This document shows, piece by piece, positions 17,501-25,197 of a stretch of 64,000 bases of DNA; positions within the stretch are counted from its first letter, which is position 1; each line of letters opens with the position of its first letter. The notes under the pieces were generated by a model. That model was not told where the DNA came from. It searched no databases and saw only the letters and a program-made list of their open reading frames with translations. The DNA lies in contig NZ_JACNMF010000002.1 in the NCBI RefSeq assembly GCF_014270105.1, positions 186,001 to 250,000 on the forward strand, in the 5' to 3' direction. The DNA comes from Hyunsoonleella aquatilis. Lineage in GTDB: Bacteria; Bacteroidota; Bacteroidia; Flavobacteriales; Flavobacteriaceae. Both the position numbers and the translations under genes were made by a program.

Positions 17501-17997
17501 TGAATTTGGCAATTTGCAATCAACCAATCCGTAGATTTCCAATCCGTGGCCACCACAATTAAATGCTCGGTAAAATCAGGTGCCAAAGCCGCCATTTCCC
17601 AAGCAATACCACCACCCAAAGAACCTCCAATCGTTGCAAATAATTGGCCCGTTTTCAAGATTTCCAAACCTTTCAAAAAGATATTCGCAACGTCGCGCGC
17701 CACAAAATCCTTATAGTTGTCGATCACAAAACCGTCAAAGCCATTTCCGGGAATATTAAATGCCAAAATGGTGTACAATTTGGTATCAATCACCTTGTCC
17801 ACACCAATCAAATCCTGCCACCAACCATCATCACCGGCCACGTTACTATTCCCAGTCAGCGCATGGTTTACCAAAACAATTGGCGCACTCCCCAAAGCTT
17901 GCCCAAACACCTGATAACTCAATTTTATCTCAGCATTTAGCGCACCACTTTCAGTAGTGTAATCTTTAATGATGATATGTTGTAAATCGTTTTTCAA
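14599..17997 (-). CDS. tri-domain homoserine O-acetyltransferase / aspartate kinase / homoserine dehydrogenase
   Basis: 1132-aa fusion in one uninterrupted frame. Residues 1-325 are a MetX-type alpha/beta hydrolase: nucleophile Ser126 in GGSLGGG, Asp269 and His302 (GHDAF) completing the triad. After a basic linker (VPDSKRKR), residues 329-620 are aspartate kinase (KFGGKSLANG, TLGRNGSNYTA), about 625-770 are ACT regulatory repeats, and 776-1132 are homoserine dehydrogenase (GHGGVGG at 782-788, RGVFSGTLSYL, DFSGNDVARKLL). One polypeptide therefore phosphorylates aspartate, reduces the semialdehyde to homoserine and acylates homoserine. The only suitable start is TTG at 17995-17997; an in-frame stop lies at 18016-18018. 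Met329 (ATG 17011-17013) could serve as an internal start giving a free AK-HSD. Confidence 0.9.
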   Translation of the reverse strand: MKNDLQHIIIKDYTTESGALNAEIKLSYQVFGQALGSAPIVLVNHALTGNSNVAGDDGWWQDLIGVDKVIDTKLYTILAFNIPGNGFDGFVIDNYKDFVARDVANIFLKGLEILKTGQLFATIGGSLGGGIAWEMAALAPDFTEHLIVVATDWKSTDWLIANCQIQEQFLLNSKNPVHDARMHAMLCYRTPESFKERFQRSKNEDLEIFNVESWLLHHGKKLQERFQLSAYKLMNQLLKTIDVTKGRASNFNVLENIKANIHIVGVDSDLFFTAEENRETHRQLAQAHPNVTYNEIHSVHGHDAFLMEYDQLEEIVEGIFVPDSKRKRMKILKFGGKSLANGKGLNTVLSIIENKVNAGERISIVVSARGSATNDLEGLLNKALKGEAYKEELEAFKAYQVEPLKSVDFSKEFAVLDKLFEGVSLLRDYSKKTKDTILAQGELLSVKLITEILNAKGIKANAVDARELIKTDEAFGNAQPLSKLSKENILGYFKKHKDAVNVVTGFIASNLKNETTTLGRNGSNYTAALLANFLDAEELENYTHVSGIYTADPSLVSDAKQIRELSYSEANELANFGTSVLHAKTIIPLVEKNINLRILNTFNADDEGTLITARPSNKEVTSLSVLDNVALLNLEGRGLLGKIGVDARIFGALSNYGISVSIVSQGSSERGIGLIIDADQATQAVIALEREFESDFYSQDVNKIDVVDDVAVISIVGIELSSFHKPFNALIRNQITPLLFNNTVTGKNVSLVLKKSQLHKALNVIHGEIFGISKKINIAIFGHGGVGGALINQILKSKNEIERRKGINLNVFAIANSTKLILDKNGVASNWKEAIKHSTYDSSIADIITYAKNHHLENLIAVDNTASDVFYNNYIPLIEAGFDLVSSNKIANTISHEFYTELREQLKEHNKEYLYETTVGAGLPLIDTIKLLHESGENITRIRGVFSGTLSYLFNNFSVHDKPFSAIIRETVEKGFTEPDPREDFSGNDVARKLLILARELDLQNEFEDVAVLNLIPEAYRDISVEDFLSQLEVLDAQYQKLKDEQKEGHVLRYVGDLSGDLSQDKGHLEVKLVSIPADSTLGHVKGSDAIFEIFTESYGEQPIVIQGAGAGSEVTARGVFGDILRLSKHIN

Positions 17998-18003
17998 TCT
18001 ATT

Positions 18004-18082
18004 TTTATTTGGGCGTTACCCTGCGGGTCGGGCTTTCACTACTCGCTCTCTCCCGATAGCTATCGGGACCTCCAAGGAGGGG
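18004..18082. repeat. dispersed G+C-rich repeat, copy 1
   Basis: Begins TTTTATTTGGGCGTTACC, continues with CTGCGGGTCGGGCTTTC and the palindrome TCCCGATAGCTATCGGGA, and ends near CAAGGAGGGG. A second, diverged copy is at 39125-39197 and a partial one at 49503-49542. It fills the gap between metY and the MetX-AK-HSD gene. Confidence 0.75.
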
Positions 18083-18100
18083 AATGGTTAACCCTATGTT

Positions 18101-19375
18101 TTAAATCTTAGCAAACGCCTGTTTCAAATCTGCTTTCAAATCCTCAACATCCTCAATACCTACGGACAATCGGATCAAATCTGCCGATACCCCAGCCGAT
18201 TCCTGTTGCGCTTCATCCAATTGCTGGTGTGTCGTACTTGATGGGTGAATAATCAAAGATTTAGTATCTCCGATATTAGCCAATAATGAGAAAATTTGTG
18301 TTTCGTCGGCCACTGTTTTGGCCGCTTCAAAGCCTCCTTTTGCACCAAATGTCACGATACCACTTTGTCCATTTGGCAAGTATTTATCGGCCAAAGCTTT
18401 ATATTTACTGCTTTCCAAACCTGGATAGTTTACCCAAGCCACTTCGGGCTGCGCTTCCAACCATTTAGCAATTTCCAAAGCATTTTCGCTGTGTTTTTTA
18501 ATACGAACCGGTAAGGTTTCCAAGCCTTGGATTATGTTGAATGCATTCGTCGGACTCATAGCGCCACCAAAATCCCGTAATCCTTCTAAGATTAATTTAA
18601 AGGTATAAGATGCCGCCCCTAAAGTTTCGTGATATTTTAAGCCATGATAGCCTGCTGATGGCTCAGTAAATTCAGGGAATTTCCCGTTAGCCCAATTAAA
18701 AGTTCCTGCATCAATAATTGCTCCACCCAAAGAAGTTCCTTGGCCACCAATATATTTGGTTAAGGAATGAATTACGATATTCGCTCCATGTTCAATCGGA
18801 TTCAACAATGCGGGAGTAGCCACCGTATTGTCCACAATAAATGGCACACCGGCCACTTTAGATTGTTCTGCAATGGCCTCCAAATCCAACACATCTAATT
18901 TTGGATTTCCTAAAGATTCTACAAAAAAGGCCCTAGTATTATCCTGCACAGCATCTGCAAAGTTTTGCGCATCCGAGGCATCCACAAAAGTTGTTGTGAT
19001 GCCCAATCTTGGTAAAGTTACGTTCAGTAAATTATAAGTACCACCGTATAAGCTACTTGAAGCCACAATATGATCGCCAGCCTTTAAAAGGGTTAACAAC
19101 CCTGTTGAAATTGCCGCTGTTCCGGAAGCAAACACTACAGCCCCAATACCACCTTCAACTGCCGCCAAACGTTCCTGTAAAACCTGATTAGTGGGGTTGT
19201 TTAATCGGGTGTAAATAAACCCTAGTTCCTGTAATGAAAACAGGTTGGCTGCATGGTCTGAATTGTTAAAGACGTAAGACGTGGTTTGATAAATTGGCAC
19301 TGCCCTAGTACCCCCGTTGGCTTTTACATCGTGTCCTGCATGCAATGCATTTGTCGCTAATTTTTGTTCGCTCAT
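18101..19375 (-). CDS. metY: O-acetylhomoserine sulfhydrylase
   Basis: 424-aa PLP enzyme of the O-acetylhomoserine aminocarboxypropyltransferase group, forming homocysteine from O-acetylhomoserine and sulfide. The PLP lysine is Lys207 in HSLTKYIGGQG, and the long insertion around FPEFTEPSAGYHGLKYHE separates MetY from MetZ/MetB. It is the first gene after the SAM-I riboswitch at 19496-19616, so its expression should fall when SAM is high. The next gene, 103 nt downstream, makes its substrate. Confidence 0.93.
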   Translation of the reverse strand: MSEQKLATNALHAGHDVKANGGTRAVPIYQTTSYVFNNSDHAANLFSLQELGFIYTRLNNPTNQVLQERLAAVEGGIGAVVFASGTAAISTGLLTLLKAGDHIVASSSLYGGTYNLLNVTLPRLGITTTFVDASDAQNFADAVQDNTRAFFVESLGNPKLDVLDLEAIAEQSKVAGVPFIVDNTVATPALLNPIEHGANIVIHSLTKYIGGQGTSLGGAIIDAGTFNWANGKFPEFTEPSAGYHGLKYHETLGAASYTFKLILEGLRDFGGAMSPTNAFNIIQGLETLPVRIKKHSENALEIAKWLEAQPEVAWVNYPGLESSKYKALADKYLPNGQSGIVTFGAKGGFEAAKTVADETQIFSLLANIGDTKSLIIHPSSTTHQQLDEAQQESAGVSADLIRLSVGIEDVEDLKADLKQAFAKI

Positions 19376-19471
19376 TTTTCTAGTTTTTTTCGATTTAATA
19401 AATAAATTAATTCAAAAGTCAAAATACACTTTTAAAGCGTACTTAATAGAAAAATGTTATGAAGAAGTTTG

Positions 19472-19490
19472 AAATTACAGTGTGTAATTT
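19472..19490 (-). promoter_or_regulatory. hairpin directly after the SAM-I aptamer
   Basis: Perfect eight-base arms AAATTACA and TGTAATTT around a three-base loop, starting 5 nt after the aptamer's P1 3' strand. No T-run follows, so it is not a standard intrinsic terminator. It may be part of the expression platform or an extra stem in the 120-nt leader. Confidence 0.45.
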
Positions 19491-19495
19491 GTTTG

Positions 19496-19616
19496 GTTAT
19501 CTATCCAAGCTTCGATAAATGAATCGGGGCTTAAGTAGAATTTAGCACCTTCTTTAGTAAGTCTAAAGGGTTGCTAAGGCTTCACCGGGTCTAATCCCTC
19601 CACCTTTCTTGATAAC
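19496..19616 (-). ncRNA. SAM-I (S-box) riboswitch
   Basis: On the minus strand the RNA reads GTTATCAAGAAAGGTGGAGG then GATTAGACCCGGTGAAGCC, TTAGCAACCC, a stem CTTTAG/CTAAAG, and AAGGTGCTAAATTC, closing with GATAAC. These are the conserved S-box P1, P2, kink-turn, P3 and J3/4 elements. P1 pairs 19611-19616 with 19496-19501. It lies 120 nt upstream of metY and should control the metY-metX/AK/HSD-metZ-phzF-rrf2 unit. Confidence 0.95.
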
Positions 19617-19697
19617 ATTTCAATACCTGTCTGAACTTTTGTGAATGCAAATATTCAAATAGAATCCGTTAATTTCCAAATTTTTCGAACAAAATTT

Positions 19698-21254
19698 TTA
19701 TTTTTTTTCCATGCTATTTTGAAATTTGTCCCTAATAACCTCACCAATTGGTCTATTTTCAATTTTGGATTCCAACCAGGAAATAATATCTAAATACAAG
19801 AAAGCGCGGCTCTGGTATGGATCATCCTCAAACTCTTTTAGTTTTTCATGAAGTTTGATAAATTCCCGTTTTACTTCATGTGGATAGATATCACCCAACA
19901 CACGTAAAAACTTAATAAACTCTTTTTGCACTTCGTACAAATCTTCCATTTTAATAAGGAACTTGTATGTGCTTCTGATCAATACATCTAAATTGTAATC
20001 TAGCCCAGCTTCATAATGGGCTACCAAGTTCAAAATTCTGGAAAAACACAACAAATCCTCTCGCATTTGCAACGATTTATTATTGATGATTTTTTCCAGA
20101 TAATGTATGCATTTTCGGTTTTCTCCCGCCCCAAAATACATGCTTGCTATCTTATAATAAAACACCATAATATGATGCTCATCGATACGATTTTGGTAAC
20201 TTTTCAACTTTTCCAAAACCTCATCAATCAACCGCAGGCCTTCCTGAAAACTGCCCTCGAAAAAATGAAGGTTGAATTTGTTGGTGTAGATATACAAAAA
20301 GGCCAACGACTCATTATTGTCATCCAGCGGAAACCATTTTTCAGTAACAACATCTTCAAAATTGGACAGCGTATCCTTAAACTTTTCATATTTACGCAGG
20401 TAGAACAATGCTTCCAGTAAATAATGATTTCCCCTGAGGAAAAACACAGGGTTGAGCACAATCATATCCTTGTTTTCATAAAACAGATCCACCCATTTTG
20501 AGGCGTATTTATAACATGATAGAAAATCCACCGTTAAGAAACTATACCACAGATATGATTTGTATAACCACAGCTTCTCCCTGAAACCAAGCCTGTTGAT
20601 GTCATAGGCGGGCAACCTGTCGTTAAAATACTTGGTGATAATTTTATGTTCTTCGTCATTTTTGATGTAGCCAGTTTTCAAAAACAAGCCATACAGTTGT
20701 AATGACAAATTAGAAAGTTTACTGGCTACTACATTTTGCAAGCTCAATTCTTTGGCCTGAATGGTCAACTCGTCTGCCCTGTTACTAATGCTCCTTGTAA
20801 TATATTGTGACTCAATTACTTTCTCTAATTCTACGATTTCGTATGCCACATTTTTTTCTTCGTGGGCGATCGCTAAGTTTTTGGCTTTGTCCAATATTTT
20901 CAAACTCTGTTTGTAAAGTCCTTTGTGGTACAAAATCGTTGCAAAATCAAGCTGTTCCCTGATTTGGATTCTAACATTTTGATGAGAGGGGTTTAGACGT
21001 AAACTGATCAATATTTGTTTGTAGAGATGAGCTTTTAGGTTAGATAGTTGCTGTTTCTTTACAATGCCCTTTTTTAAAATAGACGCCTCATCATAAAACT
21101 TCAACTTATCCAAAATATTGAACAACATCAGAAACTTGGAATCCTCGTTAACCCCTAGTCTTCCTACATAAAGCTTGAATTGTCGCTTTTCAGACTTGGA
21201 AAGCGATTTTACCAAAACAAATAAATTATCTTTTTGCTCTTTTAGCATAGTCAT
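19698..21254 (-). CDS. uncharacterised alpha-helical protein
   Basis: 518-aa protein I do not recognise by name. It has no signal peptide or membrane segment. Its composition (repeated pairs of amphipathic helices such as FATILYHKGLYKQSLKILDKAKNLA and FYYKIASMYFGAGENRKCIHYL) suggests a TPR-like or other helical-repeat scaffold over most of its length. The N-terminus LFVLVKSLSKSEKRQFKLYV is basic. It is divergent from leuA, with a perfect 12-bp-arm palindrome touching its start codon (21255-21280), and is followed by the SAM-I region. ATGs at 21254 and 21248 are both possible starts. I assign no function. Confidence 0.75.
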   Translation of the reverse strand: MTMLKEQKDNLFVLVKSLSKSEKRQFKLYVGRLGVNEDSKFLMLFNILDKLKFYDEASILKKGIVKKQQLSNLKAHLYKQILISLRLNPSHQNVRIQIREQLDFATILYHKGLYKQSLKILDKAKNLAIAHEEKNVAYEIVELEKVIESQYITRSISNRADELTIQAKELSLQNVVASKLSNLSLQLYGLFLKTGYIKNDEEHKIITKYFNDRLPAYDINRLGFREKLWLYKSYLWYSFLTVDFLSCYKYASKWVDLFYENKDMIVLNPVFFLRGNHYLLEALFYLRKYEKFKDTLSNFEDVVTEKWFPLDDNNESLAFLYIYTNKFNLHFFEGSFQEGLRLIDEVLEKLKSYQNRIDEHHIMVFYYKIASMYFGAGENRKCIHYLEKIINNKSLQMREDLLCFSRILNLVAHYEAGLDYNLDVLIRSTYKFLIKMEDLYEVQKEFIKFLRVLGDIYPHEVKREFIKLHEKLKEFEDDPYQSRAFLYLDIISWLESKIENRPIGEVIRDKFQNSMEKK

Positions 21255-21280
21255 AAAATCAGATTTAAAAATCTGATTTT
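21255..21280. promoter_or_regulatory. perfect palindrome abutting the start codon of the helical-repeat gene
   Basis: Arms AAAATCAGATTT and AAATCTGATTTT separated by AA. It lies in the divergent region between the unknown gene and leuA and directly touches the minus-strand ATG. It could be an operator or a translation-controlling hairpin. Confidence 0.55.
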
Positions 21281-21315
21281 CAGTTATTTAACATAACAAC
21301 ATACAAGTTAAACAT

Positions 21316-21349
21316 CGTAAAAAAAGCTATTGCAGTAGTAGTTTTTACG
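21316..21349 (+). promoter_or_regulatory. nested dyad upstream of leuA
   Basis: Arms CGTAAAAA (21316-21323) and TTTTTACG (21342-21349) enclose a second imperfect palindrome CTATTGCAGTAG. It lies about 50-80 nt before the leuA start codon. No leucine-rich leader peptide is present, so a protein operator is the simplest reading. Confidence 0.4.
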
Positions 21350-21397
21350 AAACCAAAATATACATTCGTAACACAATAAGAAAATATATTCTAATAA

Positions 21398-22573
21398 ATG
21401 TCTGATAATCACGTTCAAATTTTTGACACCACGCTACGCGATGGTGAACAAGTTCCTGGCTGTAAGTTAAATACTGACCAGAAATTGGTTATTGCCGAAC
21501 AGCTTGACCAACTTGGGGTAGATATTATTGAAGCAGGTTTCCCCGTGTCAAGTCCAGGTGATTTCAAATCCGTTGAGGAAATTTCAAAAATAGTAAAAAA
21601 TGCAACTGTTTGTGGCTTAACACGATCGGTTGAAAATGACATAAAAGTTGCTGCAGAAGCCTTAAAATATGCCAAAACACCAAGGATTCATACAGGTATC
21701 GGCACTTCAGAATCGCACATAAAGTTCAAATTCAAATCTACTCAGGAAGATGTGATTGATCGTGCGGTAAAAGCCGTGAAATATGCAAAATCCTTTGTGG
21801 AAAGCGTAGAGTTTTATGCCGAGGATGCAGGCAGAACCGATAACGAATACCTCGCTCGCGTGTGCGAAGCCGTAATAAAGGCCGGTGCAACAGTACTCAA
21901 TATTCCCGATACTACGGGCTATTGCTTACCAAGTGAGTACGGAGCAAAAATTAAGTACCTAAAGGAAAACGTTAAGGGGATCGAAAAAGCCATTATTTCT
22001 TGCCATTGTCATAACGATTTAGGTTTGGCAACGGCCAATTCCATCGAAGGAGTAATTAATGGCGCGCGCCAAATAGAGTGTACGATTAACGGTATTGGTG
22101 AGCGTGCCGGAAATACGGCCTTGGAAGAGGTAGTAATGATCTTAAGGCAACATCCTTACCTTAATTTGGATACTAAAATAAAATCTGAAATGCTTTACGG
22201 CATCAGTCAATTAGTTTCAAACAGCATGGGTATTTATACCCAACCGAACAAGGCCATCGTTGGTGCCAATGCGTTTGCGCACAGTTCAGGTATCCATCAG
22301 GACGGAGTGATTAAGAATCGGGAAACGTATGAAATTATAGATCCCAAAGATGTCGGCGTAACGGAATCCGCGATTGTGCTAACGGCAAGGAGCGGCAGGG
22401 CCGCGTTAGCATACAGGGCGAAAAACGTAGGCTATGAATTGACCAAACTGCAATTGGACGAAGTTTATGCCAAGTTTTTGGAATTTGCTGATCAGAAAAA
22501 GGAAATTGATGACAGCGACATCCATCAAATAGTAGAATCAACAAGTGTTTATAACGAAATCATTTCATCATAA
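21398..22573 (+). CDS. leuA: 2-isopropylmalate synthase, short form
   Basis: 391-aa enzyme condensing acetyl-CoA with 2-ketoisovalerate, the first step of leucine synthesis. The catalytic TIM barrel has DTTLRDGEQ (10-18) and the metal-binding HCHND (203-207), plus GIGERAGN. It ends at residue 391, lacking the C-terminal LeuA regulatory domain found in forms above 500 aa, so classical leucine feedback on this protein is not expected. Citramalate synthase is an alternative, but the N-terminal [16 protein letters not shown] and neighbouring leuB favour LeuA. leuB follows after 10 nt; leuC and leuD are not in the window. Confidence 0.9.
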   Translation: MSDNHVQIFDTTLRDGEQVPGCKLNTDQKLVIAEQLDQLGVDIIEAGFPVSSPGDFKSVEEISKIVKNATVCGLTRSVENDIKVAAEALKYAKTPRIHTGIGTSESHIKFKFKSTQEDVIDRAVKAVKYAKSFVESVEFYAEDAGRTDNEYLARVCEAVIKAGATVLNIPDTTGYCLPSEYGAKIKYLKENVKGIEKAIISCHCHNDLGLATANSIEGVINGARQIECTINGIGERAGNTALEEVVMILRQHPYLNLDTKIKSEMLYGISQLVSNSMGIYTQPNKAIVGANAFAHSSGIHQDGVIKNRETYEIIDPKDVGVTESAIVLTARSGRAALAYRAKNVGYELTKLQLDEVYAKFLEFADQKKEIDDSDIHQIVESTSVYNEIISS

Positions 22574-22583
22574 CTATTAAATA

Positions 22584-23702
22584 ATGAAATTGAACATTGC
22601 CGTATTACCAGGAGATGGTATTGGCCCTGAAGTAACCGCTGAGGCGGTAAAGGTCCTCAAGGCTATTGGCTTGGCCTTTGAGCATACGTTTAATTTTGAT
22701 TACGGGTTGGTGGGTGCAGCGGCCATTAAAGAGCACAATAATCCTCTTCCTGAGGAAACTATTGCGCTTTGTAAAAAAGCAGATGCCGTGTTGTTCGGGG
22801 CAATTGGAGATACGGCCTACGACATTGACCCCGACGCCAAAGTACGTCCTGAACAGGGTTTATTAGGCTTGAGAAAAGCTTTGGGGTTGCATACCAATAT
22901 CCGTCCGGTAATTGCTTATGATGATTTGTTGAACAAATCATCACTTAAAGTCAAGCAGATAAAGGACACAAATATTTTGATTTATCGTGAGTTGACCGGG
23001 GGTATTTATTTTGGTGAGCGCAAACTAAGTGAAGACGGTAATACGGCTTCCGATTTGTGCGAGTATCACCGTTACGAAATAGAGCGAATTGCCCATGCCG
23101 CCTTTAAGGCTGCACAATCCCGAAAACGAAAACTAACCTTGGTTGATAAAGCCAATGTTTTGGAAAGCTCTAGGTTATGGCGTCGTGTGGTTTTGGAACT
23201 GGCCAAGCAATATCCCAATGTTACCATGGATTTTATGTTTGTGGATAATGCCGCTGTGGAACTCATTAAAAACCCGAGACAGTTTGACGTAATTCTTACG
23301 GAAAATATGTTTGGGGATATCCTATCAGAAGAAGCTAGCGTTATTGTTGGTTCTATCGGTCTTTTGGCTTCGGCCTCTCGCGGGGATAAACACGCGATGT
23401 TCGAGCCCATCCATGGGGCGTACCCAAAAGCCACCAATAAAGGTATCGCCAATCCGATTGCGTCAATTTTGTCGGCAGCATTATTACTGGATCATTTTGA
23501 TTTATCTGATGAAGCAGCACTTGTTCGCGAAGCGGTGGATAAATCGTTGCAATTACATATCACAACTCCGGATTTGAATACGCGATACAATAATATTACC
23601 ACTAGTAAGGTCGGTGAATTTATTGAGGATTTTATAAACAATCCAGAAGAAACAAATCTAAACTTTACCAACATTCACCTAGGACAATCCACCATTATTT
23701 AA
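22584..23702 (+). CDS. leuB: 3-isopropylmalate dehydrogenase
   Basis: 372-aa NAD-dependent decarboxylating dehydrogenase of leucine synthesis. Motifs include LPGDGIGPEV at the N-terminus, RELTGGIYFGER, VDKANVLESSRLWR and ENMFGDILSEEAS, which together hold the substrate and Mg. It is co-transcribed with leuA and followed by an intrinsic terminator at 23766-23792. Confidence 0.95.
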   Translation: MKLNIAVLPGDGIGPEVTAEAVKVLKAIGLAFEHTFNFDYGLVGAAAIKEHNNPLPEETIALCKKADAVLFGAIGDTAYDIDPDAKVRPEQGLLGLRKALGLHTNIRPVIAYDDLLNKSSLKVKQIKDTNILIYRELTGGIYFGERKLSEDGNTASDLCEYHRYEIERIAHAAFKAAQSRKRKLTLVDKANVLESSRLWRRVVLELAKQYPNVTMDFMFVDNAAVELIKNPRQFDVILTENMFGDILSEEASVIVGSIGLLASASRGDKHAMFEPIHGAYPKATNKGIANPIASILSAALLLDHFDLSDEAALVREAVDKSLQLHITTPDLNTRYNNITTSKVGEFIEDFINNPEETNLNFTNIHLGQSTII

Positions 23703-23765
23703 TTATTTGAGTTAGTCACCGATGCAATTAAATATACTAAACTAAAAGGAGACGTCCAGAAAACG

Positions 23766-23792
23766 AGAGCCCAATTCTAGGGCTCTTTTTCT
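23766..23792 (+). terminator. rho-independent terminator after leuB
   Basis: Stem AGAGCCC (23766-23772) with GGGCTCT (23780-23786) and a following T-run TTTTTCTTT. It lies between convergent leuB and argH and may also stop minus-strand transcription weakly. Confidence 0.88.
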
Positions 23793-23803
23793 TTAGTAAA
23801 AGC

Positions 23804-25078
23804 TTAAACAGGAAACTTATTTCTGATCTTATCCAAACTCAAATTATGGATACTGCCAATATGCGTGTGCTTTTTTGAAGTATCAGGCTTGTAAGTTCCG
23901 TCCTGAACTTGTCCACCAATTTTTTGATAGGCTTCCCTAAAACTCTTGCCTTCTACTACCAAAGTATTAATATTATCCACAGTGAAGAGATATTTGTATT
24001 TGTCGTCATTCAAATCCACATCCTTTACAATGGCTTGTTGAATGGAATAATTGAAGATATCCAAAATGTCCTTTAACTCCTCAAAAGCCGCAATCATGTT
24101 TTCTTTCAGCAATTGAAAATCCCTGTGATAGCCACTGGGCAAATTATTGGTAATCAAAACCATTTCAGTCGGTAGCGCCTGTATCTTATTGCATTTGCCA
24201 CGTATCAATTCAAAAACATCAGGATTCTTTTTGTGGGGCATAATGCTACTTCCCGTGGTCAATTCATCAGGAAAGGAAATAAAATCAAAATTTTGGCTCA
24301 TGTACAAACATGTATCCATTGCAAATCGCGCCAAAGTATTGCCCAAGCTTGCTAAAGCGACCGCAATTGTGCGTTCGTTTTTACCCCGACCCATTTGGGC
24401 GGCCACCACGTTGTATTTTAGGGTAGAAAACTCCATTTCCTTGGCAGTCAACTCCCGATCAATAGGAAAAGAACTACCATATCCAGCTGCGGAACCTAAA
24501 GGGTTTTGGTCCACGGTTTTTAAAGCCGCGTTTAACAGATACACATCGTCTATCATCAATTCGGCATAGGCCGAAAACCATAGCCCAAAAGAAGACGGCA
24601 TGGCCACCTGCAAATGCGTGTAACCCGGTAATAGTTTGTATTTGTGGGTTTCGGCTAAATCCAATAGCGTATCAAAAAGCGTTTTTACCTTGGATAAAAT
24701 CAATTGCAAATTCTCCTTATAATACAACTGACAAGCCACTAAAACCTGATCGTTTCTGGAACGCGCCGTGTGGATTTTTTTTCCAACTTCCCCAAGCGAT
24801 TTGGTGAGTTCAAATTCAATTTTAGAATGCACATCTTCAAATTGGGCATCAATTTCGAAAGTACCGGCTTCAATTTGTTGCGCCAAAACATCCAGCCCAC
24901 CTAATAATCGTTCCAATTCTTCTGAAGATAATATCCCAATACTTTCCAACATTTTGGCGTGCGCCTTGGAAGCAATTACGTCGTATTTCGCGATATGGAT
25001 ATCAATTTCACGGTCGTTTCCAACAGTAAATTGTTCTATTTTTTTATCAATGGATATGCCTTTGTCCCAGAGTTTCAT
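23804..25078 (-). CDS. argH: argininosuccinate lyase
   Basis: 424-aa fumarase/aspartase superfamily enzyme splitting argininosuccinate to arginine and fumarate. The signature GSSIMPHKKNPD is at residues 276-287 and the active-site HTARSRNDQV near 103-112. It is the last gene of the arginine/proline operon, after a gap of 95 nt filled with palindromic repeats. Confidence 0.95.
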   Translation of the reverse strand: MKLWDKGISIDKKIEQFTVGNDREIDIHIAKYDVIASKAHAKMLESIGILSSEELERLLGGLDVLAQQIEAGTFEIDAQFEDVHSKIEFELTKSLGEVGKKIHTARSRNDQVLVACQLYYKENLQLILSKVKTLFDTLLDLAETHKYKLLPGYTHLQVAMPSSFGLWFSAYAELMIDDVYLLNAALKTVDQNPLGSAAGYGSSFPIDRELTAKEMEFSTLKYNVVAAQMGRGKNERTIAVALASLGNTLARFAMDTCLYMSQNFDFISFPDELTTGSSIMPHKKNPDVFELIRGKCNKIQALPTEMVLITNNLPSGYHRDFQLLKENMIAAFEELKDILDIFNYSIQQAIVKDVDLNDDKYKYLFTVDNINTLVVEGKSFREAYQKIGGQVQDGTYKPDTSKKHTHIGSIHNLSLDKIRNKFPV

Positions 25079-25080
25079 AA

Positions 25081-25197
25081 ATTCCTGAGAAAGCAGGAAT
25101 CTCTGCCTTCTTTTTAAGTTAATATTTTAGACCTACAAGGTTTTTTGAAACCTTGCAGGAGTACTTGTCATATTTAGATTCCTGCTTTCGCAGGAAT
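25081..25197. repeat. cluster of three intergenic palindromes between argE-type gene and argH
   Basis: First ATTCCTGAGAAAGCAGGAAT (25081-25100); second arms CCTACAAGG/CCTTGCAGG (25132-25159), the same family as 2387-2413; third ATTCCTG-CTTTCG-CAGGAAT (25178-25197), related to the first. The third runs into the upstream gene and encodes its last residues (LIPAKAGI). Confidence 0.75.

Noticed and set aside
17092-17562. 156-codon plus-strand frame opposite the MetX domain
   Set aside because: Antisense to a domain with intact catalytic motifs; composition is unlike a protein.
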